64,000 bases of DNA from Ihuprevotella massiliensis (GCA_900095835.1 LT608321.1:1144673-1208672), one strand, 5' to 3'; shown: positions 48,252-59,323, counted from the first letter of the stretch. A program made the numbers and translations. The notes: a model not told the origin generated them from the letters alone.

Positions 48252-48293
48252 ACAAAAAAGTGACACGAAACTCGGAAGTCTCGTGCCACTTTT
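48252..48293 (-). terminator. Terminator of the sulfatase gene
   Basis: Stem AAAGTG-CACGA/TCGTG-CACTTT with one internal mismatch; minus strand continues TTTTTTGTTTT, ~20 bp after the stop. Confidence 0.82.
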
Positions 48294-48313
48294 GGACTAT
48301 CTTCAAAACTCGA

Positions 48314-49846
48314 TTAGAGTTTTTGTTGGAAGCGAATACTATCGTCATACTGCTTTTGCAAACGAAGCAATTCCTTCTTCATTTCTTTGGTTACCCCCTT
48401 CATCTTGGGATCACCATAAAGATTGTGCATCTCCGTGGGATCATTTTTCAAGTCGTAGAGTTCCCAAGCATCATTGTCGTTGTAGAAATGTATGAGCTTG
48501 TAGCGCTCACCACGCACACCATAGTGACGACGCACACTGTGTTCAGCAGGGAATTCGTAGAAGTGGTAGTAGACACTCTTGCGCCAGTTCTTAGGATGCT
48601 GTCCTTTGAGCAGAGGCACGAGAGATACCCCCTGGATGTCAGCTGGGATGGGAGCACCAGCAAGTTCCAAGAAGGTGGGTGCATAGTCGATGTTTTGCAC
48701 CATTTCGTTGATGTCACCACGTGCTTGAAGTCCCTTAGGAAGGTGCATGAGGAGAGGGGTGTTCAATGATTCTTCATACATGAAGCGCTTGTCGAACCAT
48801 CCGTGTTCCCCCATATAGAAACCTTGGTCGGAGGTGTAAACCACTAGGGTGTTGTCGAGCAATCCCTTCTCTTTGAGGTGATCGAGCAGACGACCTACAT
48901 TGTCATCGAGCGACTTCACTACCTTAGCATAATCGCGCATGTAGCGTTGGAACTTATACTCAGCAAGTGCCTTGCCACTGAGATTGCGCTTGTGGAAGTC
49001 GACACTGATGCTGTCGTAAAAGTAATCGTACTTCGCACGATCCTGCGTGTTAAGACGTCCCAAGAAGCTCAAATAGGAGGGAAAGAGGTGTGAACCCTTG
49101 CCATCACGAGGCATGATCTTGCAGTCGTAGTCGAGCGTCATGTGGTCGTCGATCTCCATTTCTGTCTTGCCAGCTGCTTCGCGACCTGCATAGTCGTCGT
49201 AGAAATTGGCAGGAAGTGGGAAATTGACATCTTCATATTCGCGAAGATATTTGAGTTCGGGCAACCAATCGCGGTGGCAAGCCTTGTGGTGCACAAAGAG
49301 GGCGAAGGGCTTGTTGGGATCGCGTTCTTCATCGAGCCAATGAATCGCCTTGTCGGTGATGATATTGGTGAGATACCCCTTCACACGATAGGAGCTATCG
49401 GCATTGTAGAAGTCGGGATCGTAGTAGTTGCCTTGCGCAGGAAGGATGTCCCAGTGGTCAAAACCGGTGGGGCGGCTCACCAAGTGCCACTTTCCCACGA
49501 TGGAAGTTTGATAACCTGCCTTTTGCAAGAGTTTGGGCATTGTTTGTTGGGCACCATTGAAGATACCATGCTCATTGTTGGTGAAACCATTCTTGTGAGA
49601 GTGCTTACCTGTGAGCATGCAGGCACGAGAGGGACCACTGAGGGAGTTGGCAACAAACGAACGTGTAAACTTCACCCCATCTTGTGCGATGCGATCGAGA
49701 TTGGGAGTTTGAATGTTGCGACTATCATACGCAGAAAGCATCTGCGCGGTGTGGTCGTCCGTCATGATGTAGATGATGTTGTAGCGTTGCTGAGCCGCAG
49801 CACAGAGGGGCAGTAGCGCTGCAAGAGGAAGAAGGTTTTTCTTCAT
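48314..49846 (-). CDS. Ser-type S1 family sulfatase
   Basis: 510 residues, signal peptide (MKKNLLPLAALLPLCAAA). Type I sulfatase: YNIIYIMTDDHTAQ metal site, the formylglycine motif SGPSR with Ser70 as the residue oxidised to formylglycine, then ACMLTGKHSHKNG, GKWHL, and TSDQGFYMGEHGWFDKRFMYEES. The C-terminal region (KNWRKSVYYHFYEFPAEHSVRRHYGVR...DLKNDPTEMHNL) is the DUF4976-type tail, as in Bacteroides N-acetylglucosamine-6-sulfatases of host glycans; that substrate is inference. Ser-type enzymes need an anaerobic radical-SAM maturase (anSME), not seen in this window. Directly downstream of glmM (107 bp, with a hairpin between). Confidence 0.9.
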   Translation of the reverse strand: MKKNLLPLAALLPLCAAAQQRYNIIYIMTDDHTAQMLSAYDSRNIQTPNLDRIAQDGVKFTRSFVANSLSGPSRACMLTGKHSHKNGFTNNEHGIFNGAQQTMPKLLQKAGYQTSIVGKWHLVSRPTGFDHWDILPAQGNYYDPDFYNADSSYRVKGYLTNIITDKAIHWLDEERDPNKPFALFVHHKACHRDWLPELKYLREYEDVNFPLPANFYDDYAGREAAGKTEMEIDDHMTLDYDCKIMPRDGKGSHLFPSYLSFLGRLNTQDRAKYDYFYDSISVDFHKRNLSGKALAEYKFQRYMRDYAKVVKSLDDNVGRLLDHLKEKGLLDNTLVVYTSDQGFYMGEHGWFDKRFMYEESLNTPLLMHLPKGLQARGDINEMVQNIDYAPTFLELAGAPIPADIQGVSLVPLLKGQHPKNWRKSVYYHFYEFPAEHSVRRHYGVRGERYKLIHFYNDNDAWELYDLKNDPTEMHNLYGDPKMKGVTKEMKKELLRLQKQYDDSIRFQQKL

Positions 49847-49899
49847 AGATTCAATATGTTCCTTGGGAGTTGGAGGAATGTATCAGGCTTATAAGCAAT

Positions 49900-49928
49900 C
49901 CCCTCTCCCTCAATTTGAGGCAGAGGGG
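49900..49928. terminator. Hairpin between glmM and the sulfatase gene
   Basis: CCCCTCT/AGAGGGG plus inner CCTCAA/TTGAGG stem after the glmM stop; no T-run, so a weak terminator or mRNA stabiliser. Confidence 0.45.
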
Positions 49929-49953
49929 ACATAGCTATTGTGTTGTTGCCTTA

Positions 49954-51348
49954 TTATTGTTGGGTCATGGTGTAGACCATGTCCACAATCTGCTGTGCCA
50001 AAGCATCTGCTTCTTCACGACTGTGGGCTTCAGCATAAACACGGATGATGGGCTCCGTGTTGGACTTGCGGAGATGCACCCACTTGTCTGCGAAGTCGAT
50101 TTTCACACCATCAATATCTGTGATTTGCTCGTTCTTGTAGATTTCCTTAACCTTCTGGAGCAGTGCAAAGATGTCGGTGGTGGGAGAAAGGTCGATGCGA
50201 TTCTTAGAGATGTAGTATTGGGGAAGGCTATCGCGCAACTCTGAAGTTTTGCAACCGAGCTTCGCCAAATGAGTCAAGATAAGCGCAATACCGACCAAAG
50301 CATCGCGACCAGAGTGAGCAGCAGGATAGATAACACCTCCGTTACCTTCACCACCAATCACTGCACCGGTTTCCTTCATCTTGGTCACCACATTCACTTC
50401 ACCTACGGCAGCGGGAGTGTAGTTGCAACCATGCTTTTCGGTAACGTCGCGAAGACCGCGAGTAGAAGAGAGATTGCTCACAGTGTTACCAGGAGTGTGC
50501 TGTAGCACATAGTCGGCAACCGCCACGAGGGTATTTTCTTCACCAAACATGGTGCCGTCTTCACAAATAAGGGCGAGACGATCGGCATCGGGGTCTACTA
50601 CGAAACCGATATCGTGGCGTCCCTTACGCATGAGGTTGCGGATTTCGGTGAGGTGCTCCTTGAGGGGCTCGGGATTGTGTGCGAAATCACCAGTGGGTTC
50701 GCAGTTGAGTTGGGTGACTTGTGTCACACCGAGTTGTCCCAAGAGCTTGGGGATGATGACACCACCCACAGAGTTCACGGCATCAAGAGCTACGGTGAAG
50801 TGTGCGCGTCGGATTGCTTCAACGTCAACCAACTCGAGTTGCTTAACAAGCTCGATATGGCGTTGGTCGTAGCTGTAGTTTTGGATATCGCAACCAAGAT
50901 TGTCCACATCAGCGAACTCATAGCAGTCTGCATTGGCGCAACGCACTACTTCGCTAGCCTCAGCAGGAGGAAGGAATTCTCCATGTTCGTTGAGGAACTT
51001 GAGTGCATTCCACTGACGAGGGTTGTGAGATGCGGTGATGATGATACCACCACAAGCACTCTCGAGGGTGACTGCCAATTCGGTGGTGGGAGTAGATGCC
51101 AAACCAATGTTGACCACATCGAAACCCATGCTCATCAAAGTGCCACACACTACGTGAGTGACCATTTCGCCTGAGATGCGTGCGTCGCGACCCACCACAA
51201 TCTTGCGGCGATACTTGCGGCTTACTACTTTTTCACGCAAACTAGCGTAGGCAGCAACAGACTTAGCAATGTCAACGGGGTTGAGGGTATCTCCGACGCG
51301 ACCGCCGATGGTGCCACGGAATCCGGAGATGGATTTAATGAGAGTCAT
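49954..51348 (-). CDS. glmM: Phosphoglucosamine mutase
   Basis: 464 residues of the alpha-D-phosphohexomutase family. Catalytic Ser107 in TASHNPRQWNALKF, metal loop DPDADRLALI, sugar-binding GEGNGGVIYP, and phosphate site RKSNTEPIIRVYAEA. Converts GlcN-6-P to GlcN-1-P for UDP-GlcNAc and so for peptidoglycan and LPS. Phosphomannomutase/phosphoglucomutase activity cannot be excluded from sequence; Bacteroidota enzymes of this type are generally annotated glmM. Neighbour of the sulfatase, which would release GlcNAc if its inferred substrate is right. Confidence 0.9.
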   Translation of the reverse strand: MTLIKSISGFRGTIGGRVGDTLNPVDIAKSVAAYASLREKVVSRKYRRKIVVGRDARISGEMVTHVVCGTLMSMGFDVVNIGLASTPTTELAVTLESACGGIIITASHNPRQWNALKFLNEHGEFLPPAEASEVVRCANADCYEFADVDNLGCDIQNYSYDQRHIELVKQLELVDVEAIRRAHFTVALDAVNSVGGVIIPKLLGQLGVTQVTQLNCEPTGDFAHNPEPLKEHLTEIRNLMRKGRHDIGFVVDPDADRLALICEDGTMFGEENTLVAVADYVLQHTPGNTVSNLSSTRGLRDVTEKHGCNYTPAAVGEVNVVTKMKETGAVIGGEGNGGVIYPAAHSGRDALVGIALILTHLAKLGCKTSELRDSLPQYYISKNRIDLSPTTDIFALLQKVKEIYKNEQITDIDGVKIDFADKWVHLRKSNTEPIIRVYAEAHSREEADALAQQIVDMVYTMTQQ

Positions 51349-51415
51349 AGTATGAATAGTGCTTTGAAATAGCTGAGTGGGAGAGTGAGAAGAGTAAAAG
51401 CAACAAAAACATACA

Positions 51416-51445
51416 CCTTTTGCGCTGATGACTCAGCACAAAAGG
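51416..51445 (-). terminator. Hairpin after the small acidic-protein gene
   Basis: CCTTTTG...CAAAAGG stem with inner CTG/CAG, between the stop at 51562 and glmM; weak T-run. Low-confidence terminator. Confidence 0.35.
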
Positions 51446-51561
51446 ATGATATTTAAGAGGAGGTGAAGACGTCACCTGAGTTGCTTCGACACGATGGCTC
51501 ACCTTGTCGCCGATGATTTAGACATCGCTAGACGGAATGATGAACCCAAACTTAGGATGGA

Positions 51562-51990
51562 CTACTGAGCAGCCTTTTGAGCAGCTTCGATAGCAGCCTT
51601 GCCAGAAGGAGTTTGAGAGAAGTGGTGGTAGAATACGTCGCGATAGTAGATCATCATGTTGAGCGAACGTGGAACGATGTCACCAAGATCAAAGTTCTCA
51701 GAGAGAAGCATTTCAACACCTACCCAAACTGCGTTGCCGAAACGTACGCTTGCCTTCGCAACCTTGACTTCACTGTTTGCTTGATCGAGAGCAGCAAGAA
51801 CATCTTGACGATTTTCATCATTGACTTCAAAGATTTGGGGGAAGAAGAGGTTGAGGAAAAGCTCGTCTTGTTCGTCCTTGAAACTTACGAAGTCAAGTGT
51901 TTCATACTTGAACTGAAGACCGAATTCGGTGAGTTCGGGCAAGAAGCCTTCTTTTTTGAGATATTCTTGGAGTGTTTCGATAAAAGCCAT
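51562..51990 (-). CDS. Small acidic protein, YbjN-like
   Basis: 142 residues: acidic, alpha/beta, no signal peptide. Begins MAFIETLQEYLKKEGFLPEL, followed by beta strands (FGLQFKYETLDFVSFKDEQDELFLNLFFPQIFEV), a pattern like the YbjN/secretion-chaperone fold. Ends in an Ala/Lys helix (AAIEAAQKAAQ). Function not known. 213 bp upstream of glmM on the same strand. Confidence 0.72.
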   Translation of the reverse strand: MAFIETLQEYLKKEGFLPELTEFGLQFKYETLDFVSFKDEQDELFLNLFFPQIFEVNDENRQDVLAALDQANSEVKVAKASVRFGNAVWVGVEMLLSENFDLGDIVPRSLNMMIYYRDVFYHHFSQTPSGKAAIEAAQKAAQ

Positions 51991-52252
51991 AATAGTTGAT
52001 TATTATATAGATGATACATTTGACCGATGGCAAAGGAGATAACTTCTAGCATCTAAAGCGGTTGTGGCTCGATATTGGGAAGCCGCTACTATATTGCTCA
52101 GAATTCCGCTTCTAGATTTCTATGTTTCCACCTATTTTCTCAATCGTTGAGAACAAACTTCTCGTTATGGAGAGAGATTACTTGCCCAAGTCTTCGCAGA
52201 AATAAGAAGAAAAGCATTAAGCTGAAAGCAGAGATTCGGTCGTTTTCCACTG

Positions 52253-52284
52253 CAAAAGTAATATCTAGATAGCAATTTGCCAAA
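52253..52284 (-). promoter_or_regulatory. Promoter of the YbjN-like gene
   Basis: TACTTTTG (52253-52260) and TTTG (52281-52284), spaced exactly 20 bp, on the minus strand. Gives a ~260-nt leader that contains a 7-bp hairpin (52137-52153). Confidence 0.55.
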
Positions 52285-52546
52285 TAAAGTTTGAATTTTC
52301 GCGAGAATTTCTTGAGTATTTTATAATTACATTGCGAAGCATCACAAAAACACTCTGCAATTTTGTCATACAAAACTCTTAATATCAGGATATTACAGAC
52401 AAAACTGCAGATTATTCACGACAAAACGGCACTACAATCGAATTTTGCGACTATACCTACGCGGTTGGCAAAACTATTGCACTCTATGGGGCGTCGAGGA
52501 TTCTTCCAAAGCACGCCAATAAGAATAAGAACAATACTCTGCTGGA

Positions 52547-52720
52547 GTAAGAATGTAGCTCTACTATATTATATAGTATATAAAGAATGCAGCTTCGCTA
52601 CATCAAGCAAAATGCTCTTACATGAAGAATTCAGCTTCGCTACATCAAGCACATTGCTCTACTATGATAATGCAATAAAATAGAGCATGCAATCAAGCAA
52701 TAGAGCGGTGGAGTGATTTA
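52547..52720. repeat. 42-bp direct repeats and AT-rich hairpin upstream of clpB
   Basis: The phrase CAGCTTCGCTACATCAAGCA recurs with period 42 (near 52590 and 52632), each time followed by ...ATGCTCT or ...TTGCTCT. A degenerate unit precedes it (GAATGTAGCTCTACT), containing a perfect ACTATAT-T-ATATAGT hairpin. An AATCAAGCAATAGAGC remnant follows. No ORF. The rest of the 51991-52874 gap is AT-rich and featureless, and no -7 box was found for clpB. Confidence 0.55.
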
Positions 52721-52874
52721 CCAAAAGTTCTGCTCAGAGATAACGAAGTCATTTCAGACCTATTTATAAGGCTACGATGAAAATGACCAAGTTGACACTA
52801 GATACTAGCGTGCAGTCGCAGCGCAAGCGACAAATCTCCGATATTATTATTCACGATTAAAAACAATATAAGAT

Positions 52875-55565
52875 ATGACATTCGACAATTTTACCATCAG
52901 AGCACAAGAAGCCTTGCAACATGCAGTGCAACGTGCTTCGGAATTGCGCCAACAAAGTATCACACCTGCCCACTTGCTGCATGGCATTATGGAAGTGGGC
53001 GAAAATATCACCCAATTTCTCTTCGGAAAGACTGGAGTGAATGCCCAAACACTTGCTTCAACACTCGAACGCCACTTGCAAAGCCTGCCTCGCGTGGAGG
53101 GCGGCGAACCTTATCTTGACAGCGACAGCAACAAGGTGCTCAATACAGCACAAGACATTGCTCGCAAAGACGGAGACCAATTCACTGGACTTGAGCCCAT
53201 TCTTTTGGCTTTGCTCAACACACCTAGCGTGGTTGCCCAGATGCTAAAAGATGCGGGCATGACGACTGACACACTTACGGCTGCAATCAAGGAATTGCGT
53301 GGAGGTAAGAAGGTGGATTCTGCTTCAGCCGAAGACACTTATCAAGCACTCAGCAAGTATGCTCGCGATTTGGTGTCCGAAGCCCGCGATGGAAAACTCG
53401 ACCCTGTGATTGGTCGCGACGACGAAATCCGCCGTGTACTTCAGATTCTTTCACGCAGAACGAAGAATAACCCTATCCTCATCGGTGAACCTGGCACAGG
53501 TAAGACTGCGATTGTGGAAGGATTAGCACAACGCATCGTTCGCGGTGACGTTCCTGAAAACTTGCGCAACAAACGACTGTTCTCACTCGACATGGGTGCC
53601 CTCGTTGCTGGTGCGAAGTATAAGGGTGAATTTGAGGAACGCCTCAAGAGCGTTGTCAACGAAGTCACTGCTGCCAACGGAGATATCATTCTCTTCATCG
53701 ACGAAATCCACACACTTGTCGGAGCAGGCAAGGGTGAAGGTGCAATGGACGCTGCCAATATCCTAAAACCCGCGCTCGCCCGTGGTGAGCTCCGCAGCAT
53801 CGGTGCCACTACACTTGAGGAATATCAAAAGTATTTCGAGAAAGACAAGGCATTGGAGCGTCGCTTCCAAACTGTCCTTGTAGACGAACCCACTCCCGAA
53901 GATGCCATCTCCATTCTTCGTGGTTTGAAAGAGCGTTATGAGAATCACCACCACGTGCGCATCCAAGACGATGCTTTAATTGCTGCGGTGACCCTCTCTC
54001 ATCGTTACATCACCGACCGTTTCCTTCCCGACAAAGCCATCGACTTGATGGACGAAGCTGCTGCAAAACTCCGCATGGAGCGCGACTCTCAACCAGAACA
54101 GCTCGACGAAATCTCACGCCGTTTGCGACAACTCGAAATCGAACGTGAAGCCATTCGCCGCGAAGCCGAGGTGGCTGCTCAAAATGCTCCTGCTGCCAAC
54201 GGAGCTGGTGCGACTGCAGAACAAGCGCATCAAGCTAAACTCACCGCTCTCAACCAAGAGATTCAATCGCTCGAGGAAGAAGAACATGAGTTGAAAGGTA
54301 AGTGGGAAGGCGAACGCGAGTTGCTGGCAAAGATTCAAGCTCACAAGCAACAAATCGAAAGCCTCAAATACGAGGCAGAACGCGCAGAGCGTGAAGGAGA
54401 CTATGGCAAGGTAGCTGAGATTCGATATGGCAAGTTGCAACAACTTGAAACGGAGATTGCAGAAATTCACCAACAACTCCAACAACGTCAAGGTGCAGAA
54501 GCCATGGTCAAGGAGGAAGTCACCGCCGACGACATCGCAGATGTGGTAAGCCGTTGGACGGGCATCCCCGTGACGCGTATGCTTCAAAGCGAACGTGAGA
54601 AGTTGCTTCATCTCGAAGACGAACTTCACGCTCGTGTCATCGGACAAGACGAAGCCATCACCGCCGTAGCCGATGCTGTGCGTCGTAGTCGCGCTGGTTT
54701 GCAAGACCCCAAACGTCCCATTGGTTCGTTCATCTTCCTCGGTGCAACGGGTGTAGGTAAGACGGAGTTGGCAAAAGCACTCGCAGAATGTCTCTTCGAC
54801 GACGAAAACATGATGACGCGCATCGACATGAGCGAATACCAAGAGAAGTTTTCTGCAACGCGTTTGATTGGTGCTCCTCCGGGATACGTAGGTTACGACG
54901 AAGGTGGTCAACTCACCGAAGCTGTCCGCCGCAAACCCTACTCTGTCGTACTCTTCGATGAGATTGAGAAGGCACACCCCGACGTATTCAACATCCTCTT
55001 GCAAGTGCTCGATGATGGTCGCCTCACCGACAACAAAGGTCGCACGGTGAACTTCAAAAACACCATCATCATCATGACGTCCAACTTGCTCACGGGTAAG
55101 GAAACGGAAGTCTTCGGTACAAACGCTGAAGGCGAACACCATATTTCGGAAGCCACTCGAGAGAAATTGGTGAATCAGCTCACGCAACCTCGATTGTCTT
55201 CTAATGGCACGCCCATTCCTGGACTACGCCCCGAGTTTGTCAATCGCATCGACGACATCCTCATGTTCCACCCCCTCTCTCGCAACGAAATCGAGCAGAT
55301 TGTGCGCATCCACATCAAGACCATTGCTAGCCGTTTGGAAGAACAAGGCATCACCCTCCGTGTGAACAACGATGCGATAGCCTTCCTAGCCGAAGAGGGT
55401 TACGATCCCGATTTTGGCGCACGCCCTGTGAAGCGCGCACTCCAACAATATCTCCTCAACGATTTGTCCCGCGCCATCCTGGGTGGCACCGTTTCTTCCG
55501 CTCAGCCCATCTTGGTGGAAAAACAAGCCGAGGGTTTGGTATTCAAAAACGACTCCGAAGCCTAA
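52875..55565 (+). CDS. clpB: ATP-dependent chaperone/disaggregase ClpB
   Basis: 896 residues, about 30 longer than the usual ~860. N-domain; NBD1 with Walker A GEPGTGKT (204-211) and IDEIHT; coiled-coil M-domain (~410-535); NBD2 with Walker A GATGVGKT (623-630) and [13 protein letters not shown]-terminal domain ([13 protein letters not shown]). Works with DnaK to rescue aggregates. The extra length comes mainly from an Ala/Gly/Asn/Gln-rich insert in the M-domain ([20 protein letters not shown]) plus a short insert ([13 protein letters not shown]) before [11 protein letters not shown]. Own terminator at 55632-55666. Confidence 0.95.
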   Translation: MTFDNFTIRAQEALQHAVQRASELRQQSITPAHLLHGIMEVGENITQFLFGKTGVNAQTLASTLERHLQSLPRVEGGEPYLDSDSNKVLNTAQDIARKDGDQFTGLEPILLALLNTPSVVAQMLKDAGMTTDTLTAAIKELRGGKKVDSASAEDTYQALSKYARDLVSEARDGKLDPVIGRDDEIRRVLQILSRRTKNNPILIGEPGTGKTAIVEGLAQRIVRGDVPENLRNKRLFSLDMGALVAGAKYKGEFEERLKSVVNEVTAANGDIILFIDEIHTLVGAGKGEGAMDAANILKPALARGELRSIGATTLEEYQKYFEKDKALERRFQTVLVDEPTPEDAISILRGLKERYENHHHVRIQDDALIAAVTLSHRYITDRFLPDKAIDLMDEAAAKLRMERDSQPEQLDEISRRLRQLEIEREAIRREAEVAAQNAPAANGAGATAEQAHQAKLTALNQEIQSLEEEEHELKGKWEGERELLAKIQAHKQQIESLKYEAERAEREGDYGKVAEIRYGKLQQLETEIAEIHQQLQQRQGAEAMVKEEVTADDIADVVSRWTGIPVTRMLQSEREKLLHLEDELHARVIGQDEAITAVADAVRRSRAGLQDPKRPIGSFIFLGATGVGKTELAKALAECLFDDENMMTRIDMSEYQEKFSATRLIGAPPGYVGYDEGGQLTEAVRRKPYSVVLFDEIEKAHPDVFNILLQVLDDGRLTDNKGRTVNFKNTIIIMTSNLLTGKETEVFGTNAEGEHHISEATREKLVNQLTQPRLSSNGTPIPGLRPEFVNRIDDILMFHPLSRNEIEQIVRIHIKTIASRLEEQGITLRVNNDAIAFLAEEGYDPDFGARPVKRALQQYLLNDLSRAILGGTVSSAQPILVEKQAEGLVFKNDSEA

Positions 55566-55631
55566 ACTTTAGAACCCCTCGCTATGTATATATATCATTC
55601 CATGATATTTCAACAGAGCGGCTACTTCTCA

Positions 55632-55666
55632 TCCCTTGCATCGTCACAGATGCAGGGGATTTTTTA
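55632..55666 (+). terminator. Terminator of clpB
   Basis: Stem CCCTTGCATC/GATGCAGGGG, 6-nt loop, then ATTTTTT. Confidence 0.88.
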
Positions 55667-55942
55667 TACCCCACTCCTAAAAGTAAAGTCTTTTTGACGC
55701 GCAGTTTTGAGAAACCCTATGTTTTTTCTCCACGCAATTGGCAAAAATCAAATTGTAATCATTACAATCCAAAAATTATTCACCCAAATTTTCCTTCAAT
55801 TTTGCAAAGTATAGATGTTACAATTTGGAGGTGAAAGAAATTTTGCGCGCCGTTTTTTGCGCACGCACCCCCTATTTTGCGCATCCATGAGTACAATCCA
55901 GCCTCTTAACACTATTTTTATTGCAGTTTCTCTACGAAATAC

Positions 55943-55974
55943 TTGCATGATATAGGGATAAAATCGTATTTTTG
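55943..55974 (+). promoter_or_regulatory. Promoter of pflBA
   Basis: TTG (55943-55945) and TATTTTTG (55967-55974) in the -33/-7 arrangement; leader ~210 nt to the pflB ATG. The rest of 55566-56190 shows no gene. Confidence 0.55.
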
Positions 55975-56190
55975 TGTCGTCTGAGATAAATAACCCGCGA
56001 TGGATCTCCATCAGCAGTGCAGAAACAGACCTAACAGCAGTGTAAAAATGCAGCACTTGTCTGCATATTCTTTCAGGTTAACCGCCTTCTTTTCTCAGAA
56101 AAACTGGCGTTTACTCTTCACTACTGTCCATCTCTTCCACTACTGAGGGAGGTCATCTCAACCAAACAATCACTCCAAACAACAACCATC

Positions 56191-58428
56191 ATGAAACTGA
56201 CCGATATTGCAGGTAGCTTCGAAGGTAACATCTGGAAGCGCGAAGTAAACGTACGCGACTTCATCCAGTACAACTACACTCCCTATGAAGGCGACGACAG
56301 CTTCCTCGCCCCCGCTACAGAGAACACGCTCGCCCTTTGGGACAAATTGAGCGAAATGTTCAAGGTAGAACGCGAGAAGGGTCTCTACGACGTAGAAACT
56401 CGTCTTCCCCAAAGCGTAACCACCTATGGTGCTGGCTACATCGACAAGGATAAGGAAGTCGTAGTAGGTCTCCAAACCGATGCTCCCCTCAAGCGCGGTA
56501 TCTTCCCCAAGGGCGGTGTGCGCATGGTAGAAAATGCACTCAACGCTTATGGCTACGAGTTGGATCCATGGACTAAGGAAATCTTCACCAAGTATCGCAA
56601 GACTCACAACGAAGGTGTGTTCTCGGCTTACACTTCCGACATCCGCCGTTGCCGCAACAGCCACGTCATCACTGGTTTGCCCGACGCTTATGGTCGTGGT
56701 CGTATCATCGGTGACTACCGTCGTGTTGCTCTCTATGGTGTAGACAACCTCATCGCTGACAAGCAAGCTTATCTCAATCGTCTCGAAATCCAAGAGATGA
56801 ACGACAAGACGATTCAGCTCCGCGAAGAAACTACTGAGCAAATCAATGCTTTGAAGGAACTCATCAAGCTCGGTGAAGCTTATGGTTTCGATCTCTCTCG
56901 TCCTGCTGAAAACGCTCGCGAAGCAGTACAATACGTATATCTCGCTTACCTCGCTGCCATCAAGGACCAAGATGGTGCTGCTATGTCTATCGGTCGTGTG
57001 TCTACTTTCTTGGACATCTTCATCGAACGCGACATCAAGGCTGGTAAGCTCTCTGAAGTAGAAGCTCAAGAACTCATCGACCAGTTCGTGATGAAGCTCC
57101 GCATCGTGCGCTTCCTCCGCACTCCTGAGTACAACGCTCTCTTCTCTGGTGACCCTGTATGGGTGACTGAATCTATCGGTGGTATGGGCATGGACGGCCG
57201 CACCATGGTTACCAAGACCAGCTTCCGTATCCTCCACACCCTCACCAACCTCGGACCTGCCCCCGAACCAAACCTCACTGTGCTTTGGTCTACTCGCCTT
57301 CCTGAAAACTGGAAGAAGTACTGCGCTAAGATGTCTATCGCTACCTCTGCTATCCAGTATGAAAACGACGACCTCATGCGTCCTGACTACGGTGATGACT
57401 ACGGTATCGCATGCTGCGTATCTCCTATGCGCATCGGTAAGCAAATGCAGTTCTTCGGTGCTCGCGCCAACCTTGCTAAGTGCCTTCTCTATGCCATCAA
57501 CGGTGGTGTCGATGAACTCAACGGCAAGCAAATCTCTCCCCTCTTCCCTGCTATCACTAGCGAATACCTCGATTTCGATGAGGTAATGGCTAAGTTCGAG
57601 CAAATGATGAGCTGGTTGGCTCGCGTTTACTGCAACGCCCTCCGCATCATCCACTACATGCACGACAAGTATAGCTACGAAGCACTCGAAATGGCTCTCC
57701 ACGATGGCGACATCATTCGCACTCGTGCCAGCGGTATCGCAGGTATCTCCATCGTTGCCGACTCACTCGCTGCCATCAAGTTTGGTAAGGTGCGCGTGAT
57801 CCGTGACGAACGCGGTCTTGCAGTAGGTTTCGAACAAGAAGGTTCTTACGTGCCTTTCGGTAACAACGACGAAGCTACTGACGAACTCGCTGTGATGATC
57901 ACCGAGAAGTTCATGAACTACATGCGTCAGCACGACACATACCGCGATTCTATCGCCACACAGTCATTGCTCACCATCACTTCTAATGTGGTTTATGGTA
58001 AGCACACTGGTGCTACTCCTTGCGGTCGTCCTTCTGGTGTGCCTTTCGCTCCTGGTGCTAACCCCATGAACGGTCGCGACACTAAGGGTGCTGTTGCTTC
58101 TCTCGCTTCTGTAGCGAAGTTGCCTTTCCAACACTCTCACGACGGTATCTCTTACACTTGGGCTATCTCTCCTGCCACTCTCGGTAAGGACGAAGCGAGC
58201 CGCGAAGCTAACCTCGTGAACCTCATGGACGGTTACTTCACTCCCGACGGTGGTCAACACCTCAATGTGAATGTATTTGACCGCGATCTTCTCTATGATG
58301 CAATGGAGCATCCCGAGAAGTATCCTCAGCTCACCATCCGCGTTTCTGGTTACGCTGTGAACTTCATCAAGCTCACTCGCGAACAACAACTCGACGTTAT
58401 CTCTCGTACCATTAGCGCTAGCTGCTAA
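56191..58428 (+). CDS. pflB: Formate C-acetyltransferase (pyruvate formate-lyase)
   Basis: 745 residues, full length. Cleaves pyruvate with CoA to acetyl-CoA and formate under anoxia. The catalytic Cys pair is Cys408-Cys409 in [10 protein letters not shown] and the glycyl-radical site is Gly720 in RVSGYAVNF; the usual pre-radical region ([17 protein letters not shown]) is intact. Directly followed by its activase gene (145 bp). The fusion of strongly codon-biased, repeated phrases (GGT, CGT, ATC) suggests high expression. Confidence 0.97.
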   Translation: MKLTDIAGSFEGNIWKREVNVRDFIQYNYTPYEGDDSFLAPATENTLALWDKLSEMFKVEREKGLYDVETRLPQSVTTYGAGYIDKDKEVVVGLQTDAPLKRGIFPKGGVRMVENALNAYGYELDPWTKEIFTKYRKTHNEGVFSAYTSDIRRCRNSHVITGLPDAYGRGRIIGDYRRVALYGVDNLIADKQAYLNRLEIQEMNDKTIQLREETTEQINALKELIKLGEAYGFDLSRPAENAREAVQYVYLAYLAAIKDQDGAAMSIGRVSTFLDIFIERDIKAGKLSEVEAQELIDQFVMKLRIVRFLRTPEYNALFSGDPVWVTESIGGMGMDGRTMVTKTSFRILHTLTNLGPAPEPNLTVLWSTRLPENWKKYCAKMSIATSAIQYENDDLMRPDYGDDYGIACCVSPMRIGKQMQFFGARANLAKCLLYAINGGVDELNGKQISPLFPAITSEYLDFDEVMAKFEQMMSWLARVYCNALRIIHYMHDKYSYEALEMALHDGDIIRTRASGIAGISIVADSLAAIKFGKVRVIRDERGLAVGFEQEGSYVPFGNNDEATDELAVMITEKFMNYMRQHDTYRDSIATQSLLTITSNVVYGKHTGATPCGRPSGVPFAPGANPMNGRDTKGAVASLASVAKLPFQHSHDGISYTWAISPATLGKDEASREANLVNLMDGYFTPDGGQHLNVNVFDRDLLYDAMEHPEKYPQLTIRVSGYAVNFIKLTREQQLDVISRTISASC

Positions 58429-58573
58429 TCAACATTGCGCCCTCGTTGCGCAATCCCTACGAGAACTCTCTCAGCAAGACACTCATCGCTGCGGCTTGCC
58501 CCGGCATTGGGTGTCTTGCCCTTTTTGAGCATAGCCTCAATCCTTCCACACTTTTTCATCCTATTTCCTCATC

Positions 58574-59323
58574 ATGAGTACACCTTCTCCCATCATTGGA
58601 CGCATACACTCTCTCGAATCCATGGGCACTGTAGATGGTCCTGGCATCCGTTTTGTCACCTTCCTACAAGGGTGCCCCATGCGTTGCCAATTTTGCCACA
58701 ATCCCGACACTTGGGAAATTGCTGCCAAAACCAAATACGAGATGACCCCAGAAGAACTCATGAGAGAGGTGCGAAAATACAAAAACTTCATTCGCACCGG
58801 AGGAGTCACTTGCACAGGCGGAGAACCCTTGGTGCAAGCTGAGTTTGTGGAAGCTTATTTCAAACTTTGTCACGAAGAGGGAATCCACACCGCGCTCGAC
58901 ACAGCGGGTTCTGTATGGAACGAAGCAGCGCGCCGTGCAGCAGCCGAAGCCGACCTCATTCTCTTCGATGTTAAAACCGTGGACGACAGCATCCACAAAG
59001 AATACATCGGTGTGACGCGTCAAAACAATGCTCGCTTTTTGGACTATCTCCAAGAAATTGGCAAACCCATTTGGTTGCGTCACGTGGTGGTGCCAGGCAT
59101 CACCGATAGAGACGACCGTCTGCATGCCGTGGCAGAATATCTAGAGCCCTACACCGTGATTGAGCGTGTGGAAGTGCTGCCTTATCACGTGATGGGGTCG
59201 TACAAATATCAGGAGATGGGTCTGAAATATCCACTTGAAGGTGTAGACCCACTCTCTAAAGAGCGTAAGGAGAATGCTCAACGCATCTTTGCCGAACACC
59301 TCCCCAACATCACAATTCTCTAG
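58574..59323 (+). CDS. pflA: Pyruvate formate-lyase activating enzyme
   Basis: 249 residues; radical-SAM enzyme that abstracts H from the Gly radical site of PflB. Cys34, Cys38 and Cys41 of GCPMRCQFCHNPDTW bind the 4Fe-4S cluster; GVTCTGGEP and DVKTVDDSIHKEY follow. Ends with LPYHVMGSYKYQEMGLKYPLEG, standard in PflA. Same operon as pflB. Confidence 0.96.
   Translation: MSTPSPIIGRIHSLESMGTVDGPGIRFVTFLQGCPMRCQFCHNPDTWEIAAKTKYEMTPEELMREVRKYKNFIRTGGVTCTGGEPLVQAEFVEAYFKLCHEEGIHTALDTAGSVWNEAARRAAAEADLILFDVKTVDDSIHKEYIGVTRQNNARFLDYLQEIGKPIWLRHVVVPGITDRDDRLHAVAEYLEPYTVIERVEVLPYHVMGSYKYQEMGLKYPLEGVDPLSKERKENAQRIFAEHLPNITIL

Noticed and set aside
52582-52680. CRISPR-like array upstream of clpB
   Set aside because: Only two to three imperfect 42-bp repeats with no separate spacers and no cas genes.
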